A DNA stretch of 64,000 nucleotides from positions 682,001-746,000 of the forward strand of contig NZ_CVRB01000001.1 of the NCBI RefSeq assembly GCF_001048695.1, given 5' to 3'. The stretch comes from Neobacillus massiliamazoniensis (lineage in GTDB: Bacteria > Bacillota > Bacilli > Bacillales > Cytobacillaceae). Below, piece by piece: positions 15,983 through 24,297 of the stretch. How positions within the stretch are numbered: position 1 is the first letter of the stretch; each line of letters starts with the position of its first letter. A model generated the notes under the pieces. It saw only the letters and a list, made by a program, of their open reading frames with translations. It was not told the DNA's origin and did no database searches. The position numbers and the translations under genes were made by a program.

Positions 15983-18715
15983 TTATAACCAACTATTAAA
16001 TCTTTTAATATAAAACTGCTTAAGAAATTGAGTCAATAAGGCATACCCAATTAAGATTCCAACCAACCATGGGAAATAGCTTAGTGGTAGTGGCTGTAGA
16101 CCTACTGCTGACCCAAGTGGAGAAAATGGAATGTAAATACCAATGGCCATAATAACTGCTGTTAATAATACAACTGGTACTGAAGCTGTACTTTGAATAA
16201 ATGGGATCTTTTGGGTACGAATCATATGCACAATCAATGTTTGGGTTAGTAGTCCAACTACAAACCAACCTGATTGGAACAAGGATTGTTTGGCAACGGA
16301 ATTAGCTCCAAATACATTCCACATAACAATAAATGTAGTAATATCAAAAATGGAGCTAATTGGACCAATTAAGATAATGAAATTCCGTAAATTTGAGGTG
16401 TCCCATTTTCTAGGCTTTTCTAAGAACTCTTTATCCATCTTATCCCACGGAATAGAAAGCTGCGATAGGTCATATAACAAGTTTTGTATCAATAAGTGAA
16501 TAGCCAGCATGGGGAGAAATGGAATAAAGGCACTCGCAACTAATACACTAAAGACGTTTCCAAAGTTAGAACTTGCTGTCATCTTAATGTATTTCAAAAT
16601 ATTCCCAAACGTTGTCCGTCCCTCAATAATTCCTCGTTCAAGAACACCTAAACTTTTTTCTAGTAAAATAATATCTGATGATTCTTTCGCAATATCAGTT
16701 GCCGTATCAACAGATATACCAACATCGGCATCACGCAATGCAACCGCATCATTAATCCCATCCCCCATATAACCAACTGTATGACCATTGGCTTGTAGCG
16801 CTTTAATGACACGTGATTTTTGCATTGGATTTAATTTTGCAAAAACAGTAGTACTTTCGGCCAAGCTTGCTAAATCCTTATCAGATAAATCATCAATTTC
16901 GTACCCTAATACAGGCTTTCCGATATCCAATCTGACTTCTTTACATATTTTACGTGTAACAATGTCATTGTCTCCAGTTAAAATCTTAACCTGAACACCT
17001 TGTTGTTGTAATGTTTGAATTGCAGATGCTACAGATGGTTTTGGCGGATCTAAAAATCCAATATATCCAGCAAGAATTAAATCAGATTCATCTTGAATAG
17101 AATAGGCTTTATCGTTATGAGATGCCTCAAGCTTATAAGCCACTGCAATGACACGCATGCCGTCTTCATTTAATTGTTCACTAAGATCCTTGATTTTTAC
17201 TTTTTCTACTTTCGTAAGTGGAATTATTTCATCATTAATATCCAAATGCGTACAAATAGATAAAATTTCTTCCACAGCACCTTTACAAACCATTAGATTC
17301 ATATCACGCGGATCCTTAACAATGACGGACATACGACGTCGAGTAAAGTCAAATGGAATTTCATCCACCTTCTGAAAATCTAATGTATTTAATTGGTGTT
17401 TTTCCTCCGTGTGTTTAATAATCGCTTTATCAATAAGATTTTTTAATCCTGTTTGAAAGGAACTATTAAGATAAGCTAATTGTAAGACGCTTTTATTCTC
17501 CGTACCAGTTGGATCAAGATGACGGACTAATACCACTTTATCCTCTGTCAATGTTCCTGTTTTGTCAGTGCAGAGAACATTCATTGCCCCAAGGTTTTGA
17601 ATCGAATTTAGCTGCTTGACGATTACTTTCTTTTTAGACATCTTCACAGCGCCTCTAGCTAAATTTGCCGTTACAATCATCGGAAGCATTTCCGGTGTTA
17701 ATCCTACTGCAACTGCAATCGCAAAGAAGAATGCTTCATTCCAATCCCCTTTTGAGATTCCATTGATTATAAAAACGACAGGAGCCATGACAAGCATAAA
17801 TTTTATTAAAAGCCAGCTTACTTTATTAACTCCTTTATCAAAGCTTGTTTCTGGACGTTTCCCAACTACGCTCTTTGCCAATGAGCCAAAATAGCTATTG
17901 GCACCAGTTGATACAACGACAGCCGTTGCACTGCCACTTACGATATTTGTTCCCATAAAGCATAAGTTATCCATTTCAAGTGGGTCTTCATTTCTTTTCG
18001 CGTGAACAAAAGTCTGACGACGATTCTCGTATTTTTCTACTGGTAAAGCTTCCCCAGTAAGAGCTGATTGGTTTACAAATAAATCTTTAGCTGAGAGAAT
18101 CCGCACATCAGCTGGTACAATATCACCAGCGGATAGCAAAATAATATCCCCCGGTACAAGTTCTTCAATAGGAATTTCTCGCGCCAAGTTTGTGTTGGTA
18201 TCCATTTTTTCATTTGAGAATTCTTTTGTTCTCGAAACAGTAGCGGTCGTACGAACCATTGCTTTTAATTTTTCTGCTGCTTGTTGAGAACGAAATTCTT
18301 GTAAAAAACGAATGGTAGCACTTAAGACAACCATAACAGTTACAACAATTGTTCCTTGCATATCGTATGTGAAGAAGGATAAAGTTCCTAAAGCCAGTAA
18401 TACGAAAATAAAGGGATTTTTAAATGAAAGCAACAATTGAAGATACCATGCTGGTGGCTTTTCATGTGCCACTTCATTTCTTCCATGTGTATCAATACGT
18501 CTTTCAGCTTCTTTTTCAGATATTCCGTTTGGAGTTGTTGCTAAAAAGGCTAAGGCTGATCGAACATCTCTTGATGCAACTTCCACTAATATTGCATTAT
18601 TTTGCTTCATCACTTCTTGATTACGAAAAGCTTGTTTGTTTCGATTTGAAGTCCCTTTATTTGCTTGATAATTGTCCATTTGGACATTTTTAGGTTGTTT
18701 TTTTGCTTGTAACAT
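15983..18715 (-). CDS. mgtA: Mg2+-importing P-type (P3B) ATPase
   Basis: 910-residue P-type ATPase of the MgtA/MgtB group that drives Mg2+ uptake at the cytoplasmic membrane. Visible motifs: TGEALPVE in the actuator domain (about 220), phosphorylated D384 in CTDKTGTLTE, PFDFTRRRMSVIV in the nucleotide domain, LTGDN and MGDGINDAVALRDADVGISV in the hinge, and ten hydrophobic segments. The first 45 residues are hydrophilic and variable, as in other MgtA proteins. AGGAGG lies nine bases ahead of the ATG but is paired in a hairpin. It is preceded by an M-box riboswitch, a terminator and a short leader ORF, and followed by mgtC, so this is a low-Mg2+ operon. Confidence 0.97.
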   Translation of the reverse strand: MLQAKKQPKNVQMDNYQANKGTSNRNKQAFRNQEVMKQNNAILVEVASRDVRSALAFLATTPNGISEKEAERRIDTHGRNEVAHEKPPAWYLQLLLSFKNPFIFVLLALGTLSFFTYDMQGTIVVTVMVVLSATIRFLQEFRSQQAAEKLKAMVRTTATVSRTKEFSNEKMDTNTNLAREIPIEELVPGDIILLSAGDIVPADVRILSAKDLFVNQSALTGEALPVEKYENRRQTFVHAKRNEDPLEMDNLCFMGTNIVSGSATAVVVSTGANSYFGSLAKSVVGKRPETSFDKGVNKVSWLLIKFMLVMAPVVFIINGISKGDWNEAFFFAIAVAVGLTPEMLPMIVTANLARGAVKMSKKKVIVKQLNSIQNLGAMNVLCTDKTGTLTEDKVVLVRHLDPTGTENKSVLQLAYLNSSFQTGLKNLIDKAIIKHTEEKHQLNTLDFQKVDEIPFDFTRRRMSVIVKDPRDMNLMVCKGAVEEILSICTHLDINDEIIPLTKVEKVKIKDLSEQLNEDGMRVIAVAYKLEASHNDKAYSIQDESDLILAGYIGFLDPPKPSVASAIQTLQQQGVQVKILTGDNDIVTRKICKEVRLDIGKPVLGYEIDDLSDKDLASLAESTTVFAKLNPMQKSRVIKALQANGHTVGYMGDGINDAVALRDADVGISVDTATDIAKESSDIILLEKSLGVLERGIIEGRTTFGNILKYIKMTASSNFGNVFSVLVASAFIPFLPMLAIHLLIQNLLYDLSQLSIPWDKMDKEFLEKPRKWDTSNLRNFIILIGPISSIFDITTFIVMWNVFGANSVAKQSLFQSGWFVVGLLTQTLIVHMIRTQKIPFIQSTASVPVVLLTAVIMAIGIYIPFSPLGSAVGLQPLPLSYFPWLVGILIGYALLTQFLKQFYIKRFNSWL

Positions 18716-18721
18716 CGGTAG

Positions 18722-18749
18722 TTTCCTCCTTTTTACATGCAGGAGGAAA
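18722..18749 (-). promoter_or_regulatory. Hairpin sequestering the mgtA Shine-Dalgarno
   Basis: On the transcript TTTCCTCC (complement of 18742-18749) pairs with GGAGGAAA (complement of 18722-18729), an 8-bp stem with a 12-nt loop. The 3' arm is the mgtA ribosome binding site itself. The leader ORF stop is 16 nt upstream of the stem, so a ribosome finishing the leader would sit close to it. Confidence 0.65.
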
Positions 18750-18764
18750 TTCGTTGTTTCTCGA

Positions 18765-18866
18765 CTAACTATTTTTTAGAGAGGGAGGAACAAGTCGTTT
18801 CCTACCTACATGATTTAATTTAAACCAAAAACATAAGGGTATCGGGCTTGGGTCACCAAGTGACAT
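18765..18866 (-). CDS. mgtA leader peptide, 33 residues, with a DPSPIP core
   Basis: Short ORF between the M-box terminator and mgtA. A perfect AAGGAGGT lies ten bases before the ATG, stronger than most full genes nearby. The peptide begins MSLGDPSPIPLCFWFK and ends with a basic, Pro-containing tail (GRKRLVPPSLKNS). The core DPSPIP matches the D-P-[TS]-P-[LI]-P pattern of enterobacterial MgtL ([17 protein letters not shown]), in which an acidic/proline run destabilises the ribosome in low Mg2+ and switches on mgtA. The same position ahead of the same gene supports a sensing role. By eye I see no sequence similarity beyond that core, so convergence is possible. The ORF and ribosome binding site are seen directly; the function is inferred. 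Confidence 0.75.
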   Translation of the reverse strand: MSLGDPSPIPLCFWFKLNHVGRKRLVPPSLKNS

Positions 18867-18944
18867 CGTTCCCCCACCTCCTTTTCCGTATCATTTTTCT
18901 TGTACATGCTATGTTGGATTTGAGTGAAAGGTGAATCATTACAA

Positions 18945-18982
18945 TTAAAATAGACCTTTACTCGTCAACGAGTAAAGGTCTC
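18945..18982 (-). terminator. M-box expression-platform terminator
   Basis: Perfect stem AGACCTTTACTCG-TTGA-CGAGTAAAGGTCT (18952-18981) followed on the minus strand by ATTTTAATT. It lies between the aptamer and the leader ORF, where the Mg2+-bound M-box should favour termination. Confidence 0.85.
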
Positions 18983-19054
18983 ATTACATAATTAACCATA
19001 CACTAATAAAACCACTTATTTTAAGCAGTTCTTATCAGGTGTAATCGCACCTCT

Positions 19055-19207
19055 CCCTCGTTGAGCTTTAGCACTGTATAGCATAGGTACAAACCAGCTA
19101 CGTTAAAAAAGGCCTTCATTCCGACCTTTCTAGTTGACCCATTGGCGTCTCTCGACGTTTTTGGGCAGTAGCGTTTCTCTATACAGGAGCCTCACCTAAC
19201 AGAGTCA
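19055..19207 (-). ncRNA. M-box (ykoK) Mg2+ riboswitch aptamer
   Basis: The minus strand carries the conserved M-box segments in order: GTTAGGTGAGGCTCCTGTAT, CGCTACTGCCCAAAAACGTC, GACGCCAATGGGTCAAC, a variable arm (AAAGGTCGG ... AAGGCCTTTTTTAACG), TAGCTGG, CTATGC, and the closing CAGTGCTAAAGCTCAACGAG. The order and spacing match the B. subtilis ykoK/mgtE leader as I remember it. By established knowledge, high Mg2+ folds the aptamer and promotes the downstream terminator. The next gene cassette is mgtA-mgtC, consistent with an off-switch. Confidence 0.93.
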
Positions 19208-19362
19208 TATTCAATTTCCATTCATAATATATCGCTTTGGATAAACAGGTGTCAATCAATTTTTGGAAAATTTTTATTCTTGCATATATTTCTATTACAC
19301 AAAGATAGATGGTATCTTCTAAGACTCTATTAATTGCACATTGGTATTTGAAATGGTTTTCA

Positions 19363-19393
19363 TTGGCAAAAATACGAGGTATCATCGTATAAT
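19363..19393 (+). promoter_or_regulatory. Predicted promoter of the HAD hydrolase gene
   Basis: TTGGCA (19363-19368), 19-bp spacer, consensus TATAAT (19388-19393), 25 nt before the chosen ATG. It excludes the further-upstream in-frame starts. Confidence 0.55.
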
Positions 19394-19418
19394 GAAGGAA
19401 AAACTATGGGAGAGAATT

Positions 19419-20063
19419 ATGACAATTAAAGCCGTGATCTTTGATTTTGACGGAACGATTATTGATACGGAAACCATTTGGGTTGAGATTTTTCAAGAGT
19501 TAACGAAGGAAAAGTTTGCTATAGATGTACCACTTGAGGAATTGGTTAAATGTATTGGCACTACTGATGATGCTATGTTTAAATACATAGAGCAACAAAT
19601 TGGAAGTAAGGTAAATCGTGAGGAAATTAAAAAATTGGCACATGAACGTTTTATGGAAAAGAAAAGCATTTTAAATGTTCGTGAGGGCGTAAAGGAGAAA
19701 TTGGATGAAGCGAAGGAGATCGGGATCGAGATCGGCCTCGCGTCCAGCTCATCGAGGGAGTGGGTCGAAGGATTCCTGCGCCAATTTGAGCTTTGGGATT
19801 ATTTCTCTGTCGTTATGACAAAGGAAGATGTTACCAAAGTGAAGCCCGATCCTGCTCTTTATTTGAAGGCATTAGAAGAGTTGCAAGTGGAACCACATGA
19901 GGCATTGGCCATTGAAGATTCAGCTAACGGTGCACTAGCTGCAGTGGAGGCTGGGATGAATTGTATTGTCATTCCCAATCAAGTAACGGCATCTTTAACC
20001 TTTCATGAAAAGGTCATTCGTTCGGAATCATTTACTGATTTTAGCTATGAAACTATTTTATAA
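19419..20063 (+). CDS. HAD-superfamily phosphatase (beta-phosphoglucomutase / phosphoglycolate phosphatase-like, YhcW type)
   Basis: A 214-residue haloacid-dehalogenase hydrolase, subclass I with an alpha-helical cap. Motif I FDFDGTIIDTE gives the nucleophile and acid aspartates, motif II is LASSSS, motif III lysine is in VTKVKPDPALYLKAL, and motif IV is IEDSANGALAA. It resembles B. subtilis YhcW. The substrate is unknown; family members dephosphorylate small sugar phosphates or nucleotides. The start is set by GGGAGAG four bases ahead of the ATG and by the -10 box, which overlaps an earlier in-frame ATG. It diverges from the mgtA leader and is monocistronic. Confidence 0.9.
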   Translation: MTIKAVIFDFDGTIIDTETIWVEIFQELTKEKFAIDVPLEELVKCIGTTDDAMFKYIEQQIGSKVNREEIKKLAHERFMEKKSILNVREGVKEKLDEAKEIGIEIGLASSSSREWVEGFLRQFELWDYFSVVMTKEDVTKVKPDPALYLKALEELQVEPHEALAIEDSANGALAAVEAGMNCIVIPNQVTASLTFHEKVIRSESFTDFSYETIL

Positions 20064-20092
20064 AGACCGTTCGTATTTTCTTCTTTTTGGGT

Positions 20093-20124
20093 AGCTACCT
20101 GCAATTGTCGGGTAGCTCTTTTCT
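20093..20124 (+). terminator. HAD gene terminator
   Basis: AGCTACC-TGCAATTGTC-GGGTAGCT followed by CTTTTC, 30 bp after the stop. Confidence 0.7.
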
Positions 20125-20147
20125 ATTTGGGTGATAGCCTACTTCAA

Positions 20148-20321
20148 TTCGCGGTTATCCTTCTCCGATTCGCGCATATCCCTCTCCAATTCGCGCATAT
20201 CCCTCCCCGATTCGCGTATATCCCCCTCCGATTCGCGCATATCCCTCTCCAATCCGCGCATATCCCTCCCCGATTCGCGCTTATCCCTCTTCAATTCGCG
20301 CATATCTCTCTCCTATTGGCG
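20148..20321. repeat. Tandem array of nine 21-bp units
   Basis: The anchor TTCGCG (TCCGCG and TTGGCG in two copies) occurs at 20148, 20169, 20190, 20211, 20232, 20253, 20274, 20295 and 20316, exactly every 21 bp. The unit reads approximately ATTCGCGCATATCCCTCTCC plus one base. Because 21 is a multiple of three, open frames encoding a repeated heptapeptide run through it, but they have no ribosome binding site and are taken as by-products. A degenerate relic with the same elements is at 32940-33008. Confidence 0.95.
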
Positions 20322-20330
20322 TTAAACCAA

Positions 20331-20366
20331 AAAGAGAAGGAATCTAATCGACTCCTTCTCTCTTTC
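20331..20366 (-). terminator. Terminator of the COG0523 GTPase gene
   Basis: GAGAAGGA / TCCTTCTC stem followed on the minus strand by TTTTTGG, 60 bp past the stop. A near-identical hairpin ends the FtsH-like gene (33014-33046), also next to 21-bp-repeat sequence. Confidence 0.75.
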
Positions 20367-20425
20367 GGAGACTTTAATAATGCAGAAAGTAATTAATATC
20401 AGGCACTTACCTATTCCAGACATAG

Positions 20426-21430
20426 TTAGGATAAGGAAAATTGTGAAGTATAAGAGTCTTGAATAGTCGCAATATCAATATCTTTCCCAATTAAGACTAT
20501 GCAAGGATCTGTAGCATATTTTTGCGGAAAATCACCTATATACATTTGATTAGAACTATATTGAAAGGGATACAAACCCTGCTTTTCTTTTAAAAATATG
20601 TATCCTTTTCCACGCATAATTCCTTCTGGTAATGACTTTAACCATTTTTTTAGTTGTCTTTTAGTTACAGAAGGAACATCTTGAATCGTTAACGTTTTAA
20701 TGCTGGCATGCTGAACATGATCATGATGGTGTTTATGGTCATGCTGACAAGTAGAATGTGCATGGTCATCACAACAACCGGTTTGATGTTTATGTGAAAC
20801 GACTGTTGTGTTTGACCGTTTTTGTAATAATTCTACTATATCAACTTTTCCATAAGAACTCTTCAATACTTGCGTATATGTATCTAGTACCATCGTTAGT
20901 TTAGATTCTATTTTTTGTAATTGTTTTTCATTAACTAGATCCACTTTATTGAGAATAACAGTTGTAGCACCCTTAATTTGATTTTTCAGTAAGTCACGAA
21001 CTGTTTTTATAGTAAAAATACCTTGATTCTCTAAGTATGAACTTGCATCAATCATACTTATGACGGATTGAACATCAAAAGAATGCACATAAGGGAGACT
21101 AGCCAATACTTCTACAATTTCTAAGGGATTCGCAACACCGGTACCTTCAATAAATAATGCATCTAGAGGTTTTTCAGGGTGAACTGCTAAAAGAGAGGTC
21201 AATGTTGTTTTTAAATCCTCTTGAATGGAACAACAGATACATCCATCTAATAACTCATATACATTCTCATCTTCAAACAAATGTTTTTCTACATTCACAC
21301 TCCCTAGTTCATTTAATAGAATGGCAGCTTTTATTTGTTGAGATTTACAATACTTAAGTATATTTTGCAGTAGTGTTGTTTTTCCACTTCCCAAAAATCC
21401 TGAAATAATATAAGTAGGTATTTTTTTCAT
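20426..21430 (-). CDS. COG0523/CobW family GTPase, putative zinc chaperone with His-rich linker
   Basis: 334-residue G3E-family P-loop GTPase. Walker A GFLGSGKTT is at about residues 12-20, the family metal motif CxCC reads DGCICCSIQ, ILNKVDL is the guanine motif (NKxD), and a CobW_C domain follows (about 240-325). Between them lies a Cys/His cluster (HKHQTGCCDDHAHSTCQHDH, then KHHHDH) that could hold several metal ions. Family members pass Zn2+ or Co2+ to client enzymes. It lies 47 bp behind the flavoprotein reading frame and behind a Zur box, so it belongs to the zinc-starvation operon. The start at 21430 has GAGGGG before it. The client enzyme is unknown. Confidence 0.92.
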   Translation of the reverse strand: MKKIPTYIISGFLGSGKTTLLQNILKYCKSQQIKAAILLNELGSVNVEKHLFEDENVYELLDGCICCSIQEDLKTTLTSLLAVHPEKPLDALFIEGTGVANPLEIVEVLASLPYVHSFDVQSVISMIDASSYLENQGIFTIKTVRDLLKNQIKGATTVILNKVDLVNEKQLQKIESKLTMVLDTYTQVLKSSYGKVDIVELLQKRSNTTVVSHKHQTGCCDDHAHSTCQHDHKHHHDHVQHASIKTLTIQDVPSVTKRQLKKWLKSLPEGIMRGKGYIFLKEKQGLYPFQYSSNQMYIGDFPQKYATDPCIVLIGKDIDIATIQDSYTSQFSLS

Positions 21431-21477
21431 TGTATTCCCCTCGCATTCCAAATTATTTTAACTCTTTCAGTATTACG

Positions 21478-22661
21478 TCACGATAAACTACTCACAATCC
21501 GATCCGCAGCCTGACGTGCTCCAGAGATATTGCGAGCAATTGGTCCCATTTCAAGTTCTGCCAAAGCGCCAGTCACATAAAGATTCGGTCCCCACCTTAA
21601 TGAATTCGAAACGAAACGATTGAATACCCACATTCAGCACATGGTAATTTGTATTTCTGAATCATAGGCTCTAACCACTCCTTCCCTGGCAATCCTGGTT
21701 GAAAGCCAGTAGCTAATAATATCGTACCTGCTTTATGAATAAACTGGTTTCCTTGATCAAATAACAAAACCTGATCGTTGCTGACTGTACCGTTCTCCAC
21801 CTCCCCATCCACAATATGTAATTTACCTTTTCGAATGCAAGATAACAGTTTTACATATAAGTCTTGTGGAATAGAACCTTTATTTCGTGCATTCCTTATT
21901 TTGTCCCGCCTACTTGAATAGCTTTTTTCTTTTCGAAATGACAACTGATTTTTTGGTCCCAACCATGCAGGATTACTATCAAAATCATGTATACGAAATC
22001 GATGCCGCTTTAGAATGGTTACTTCGTTTGGAAAAATAGAACTTAGCTTCAAAGCTAGATGTGCTGCTGTAATACCTCCGCCAATAATGGTTATTGGACG
22101 TTTAAAGTAATCGAAGCTAGGAAGGTTAGAATCAAAAACATGATAGATAGAAGACTCATTTTCCCTATTTAAATCTTCAGCCCAATTAGGCCAAATCGGT
22201 TGTTCACTAACACCTATCGCCAATAACAGGTTTTGTCCCTTCACTAATCGCCCATCTCGCAATTGAACTCTCCATCCATCTGGAGTTTGTTCAGCATGGT
22301 CCACTCTCCCTTGAATCCATGCCTGTTTTATGAACAGGTTATTCATAAGGTGATCACAATGCTCATTAAACACTTGAAGAGAAGGACGTTTATATTGCCC
22401 ATAAAAAGCAGTGTTCCATTCAAACGTATTTGTTTTGACATATGACTGTAAACTAAACGGTTCGATGTCAATATGATGAACAGAAGGAGAACGCAAATAC
22501 GGCATAGAGATAATATTCGTGTTATGCTTCCACCTTGACAATGGCTCCTGGTATGGATCGATTATTGCAAGCTGATTAATATCCACTTTTTGTCGCTTAA
22601 GCAAAAAGGTAGCCATCGTCATTCCCTGAATGCCCTCACCGACAATGATCCATTTATACAT
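21478..22661 (-). pseudogene. FAD/NAD(P)-binding oxidoreductase, C-terminus frameshifted by a 5-bp duplication
   Basis: A flavoprotein with GEGIQG (FAD loop, residues 8-13), a second dinucleotide loop IIGGGITAAH and the LLATGFQPGLPG motif, recalling SidA/flavin-monooxygenase-like oxidoreductases; the substrate is unknown. The open frame stops at 21597 after the residues SIVSFRIH. At that point CGAAA is present twice in tandem (plus strand). With one copy removed the frame continues SIVSNSLRWGPNLYVTGALA and on through ISGARQAADRIVSSLS to a stop at 21478-21480, the normal type of FAD-domain end. So the last 40 or so residues are out of frame. It may be a slippage switch or an early pseudogene. 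The start at 22661 follows GGAGG, and a Zur box lies immediately upstream. Confidence 0.8.
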
Positions 22662-22675
22662 AAACCCAACCTCCA

Positions 22676-22698
22676 TAAATCGTATTAATTACGATTTA
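22676..22698 (-). promoter_or_regulatory. Zur box upstream of the flavoprotein / GTPase operon
   Basis: Core TCGTATTAATTACGA flanked by TAAA and TTTA: 22 of 23 positions fit the Bacillus Zur consensus TAAATCGTAAT-N-ATTACGATTTA. It lies 15 bp before the start codon. Confidence 0.9.
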
Positions 22699-22830
22699 AA
22701 CCGTAGTAATTGATAATTTACCACTTTTTTGACTTTGCATAATCAATAATCTCCTTTCGATTTTCCCAACAGATTTAATTTTTGTGAGAATGGTGTTTCC
22801 TGAATAAATCAATCCCTTTACGCCCTCTTG

Positions 22831-24030
22831 TTAAGATCTTTGTAAATTCCAACAAAATGGATCAGGAAATGCAGACCAGTCTTCATCAAATTCAGAGTCG
22901 GTTAGTAAGCATTTATCTAATTCCTCAATGATTTCATCGGGCTGTAAATCCACACCTATAAAGACTAATTTCGAATGCCGATCTCCAAATTCCACATCCC
23001 ACTCGTCTAATAAATGTGGATTTTGTCTCAATATTTGTTGCTGTTCTACTTTCGGTAACGATGCCACCCAATAAGAAATAGGTTCAATGCTAACAGAAGG
23101 TCCTGCCTGTGACATTAAAAGGGCCAAGTTATTTCTAGTGGCACACCAAGCAATTCCCTTTGCCCTTACAATATTCTCCGGAATAGAGTGAACCCAATTG
23201 TTAAGACGCTCAGAATGAAAAGGCAAACGTCTTGAATAAACAAAGGAAGAAATACCATATTCTTCAGTCTCTGGTGTATGCTGATGATGACCCTGAGTTA
23301 ATTCTTTAAGCCATCCAGCGGAGGAGCTCGCTTTCTCAAAATTAAATAATCCAGTGTTTAAAATTGCTTGAGGATCCATTGTACCTTTTACCGTTCGAAT
23401 TAATTTCGCGTTTGGCTGCAGAGTTTTTAATACATTTTCCAATTTTAACAGCTCTTCTTCAGACACTAAATCACACTTATTTAAGACAAGGACATCACAG
23501 AATTCAATTTGGTCAATGAGAAGATCTGAAATTTCACGAGTATCCTTTTCTCCTAACGCTTCCTTTCTGTCTAATAAACGATCCCCTGACTGGAAATCCT
23601 TCCAAAATCGATTAGCATCTACGACTGTTACCATGGTGTCTAATCGACAAAAACGCGTTAGATCAATTCCGAGTTCTTCATCAATATAAGAAAAAGTTTG
23701 AGCAACTGGAATTGGCTCACTAATACCAGTAGACTCAATGACGATATAATCAATATTTCCCCGATTAGCAAGCTTTTCTACTTCAATTAATAAATCTTCC
23801 CTTAACGTACAGCAAATACAGCCGTTTGACATTTCTACCAGCTTTTCATCTGTTTTAGAAAGATTCCCCCCCTGTTTTACTAATTCAGCATCGATATTTA
23901 CTTCACTCATATCGTTCATAATAACTGCTACCTTAAGCCCTTGGCGATTTTGCAAAATATGATTTAAAAGTGTAGTTTTTCCTGCTCCTAAATATCCGCT
24001 AAAAACCGTCACAGGTATTTTTTTAGTCAT
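22831..24030 (-). CDS. zagA: ZagA (YciC): zinc-responsive COG0523 GTPase
   Basis: 399-residue G3E GTPase very close to B. subtilis YciC/ZagA as remembered. It has GYLGAGKTTLLNHILQNR (Walker A), SNGCICCTLREDLL (CxCC metal site), VLNKCDL (NKxD), EYGISSFVYSRRLPFH at the start of the C-terminal domain, and EFDEDWSAFPDPF near the end. In B. subtilis ZagA is made under zinc limitation and with ZTP delivers zinc to the folate enzyme FolE. Start: of two ATGs two codons apart, the second is used because it is correctly spaced from GAGGG. The gene has its own Zur box, but a 183-bp MITE-like element now separates them. Confidence 0.95.
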   Translation of the reverse strand: MTKKIPVTVFSGYLGAGKTTLLNHILQNRQGLKVAVIMNDMSEVNIDAELVKQGGNLSKTDEKLVEMSNGCICCTLREDLLIEVEKLANRGNIDYIVIESTGISEPIPVAQTFSYIDEELGIDLTRFCRLDTMVTVVDANRFWKDFQSGDRLLDRKEALGEKDTREISDLLIDQIEFCDVLVLNKCDLVSEEELLKLENVLKTLQPNAKLIRTVKGTMDPQAILNTGLFNFEKASSSAGWLKELTQGHHQHTPETEEYGISSFVYSRRLPFHSERLNNWVHSIPENIVRAKGIAWCATRNNLALLMSQAGPSVSIEPISYWVASLPKVEQQQILRQNPHLLDEWDVEFGDRHSKLVFIGVDLQPDEIIEELDKCLLTDSEFDEDWSAFPDPFCWNLQRS

Positions 24031-24092
24031 TGACATTCCCTCTCAATCATTAAGATTTTTACAATGGATCCTCTAATTTCGTTTAAATTCTT

Positions 24093-24275
24093 GGCTCTGT
24101 TAAACTTGGTTGTTGATTTGCGCTCCAGGCGCTTCGCTTTCCGCGGGCGTTCCGGGGAGCCTCCTCGACGCTTTGACGCCTGCGGGGTCTCCCCTGCCCC
24201 GTACTCCCGCAGGAGTCTCGCGCCTTCCGCTCCAATCAACAGTGTTAAAAAACAACAATGACCTTAAACACAGCC
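24093..24275. mobile_element. MITE-like element 1 (183 bp) with 8-bp target duplication
   Basis: Left end GGCTCTGTTAAACTTGGTTG and right end ACAATGACCTTAAACACAGCC (first base omitted from the repeat) form imperfect terminal inverted repeats of about 27 bp. The element is flanked on both sides by the direct repeat AAATTCTT, the sign of transposition. The interior is far more GC-rich than the genome (CGGGCGTTCCGGGGAGCC, GCGGGGTCTCCCCTGCCCC) and highly foldable. It has no transposase. The end sequence and 8-bp duplication recall the IS6 family, but that link is tentative. A second copy is at 27591-27833. Confidence 0.85.
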
Positions 24276-24297
24276 AAATTCTTAGAACTCTTTTATG

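Noticed and set aside
20127-20396. Open frames encoding a repeated heptapeptide across the 21-bp array
   Set aside because: The frames stay open only because the unit length is a multiple of three; no ribosome binding site, and two overlapping frames are equally open.
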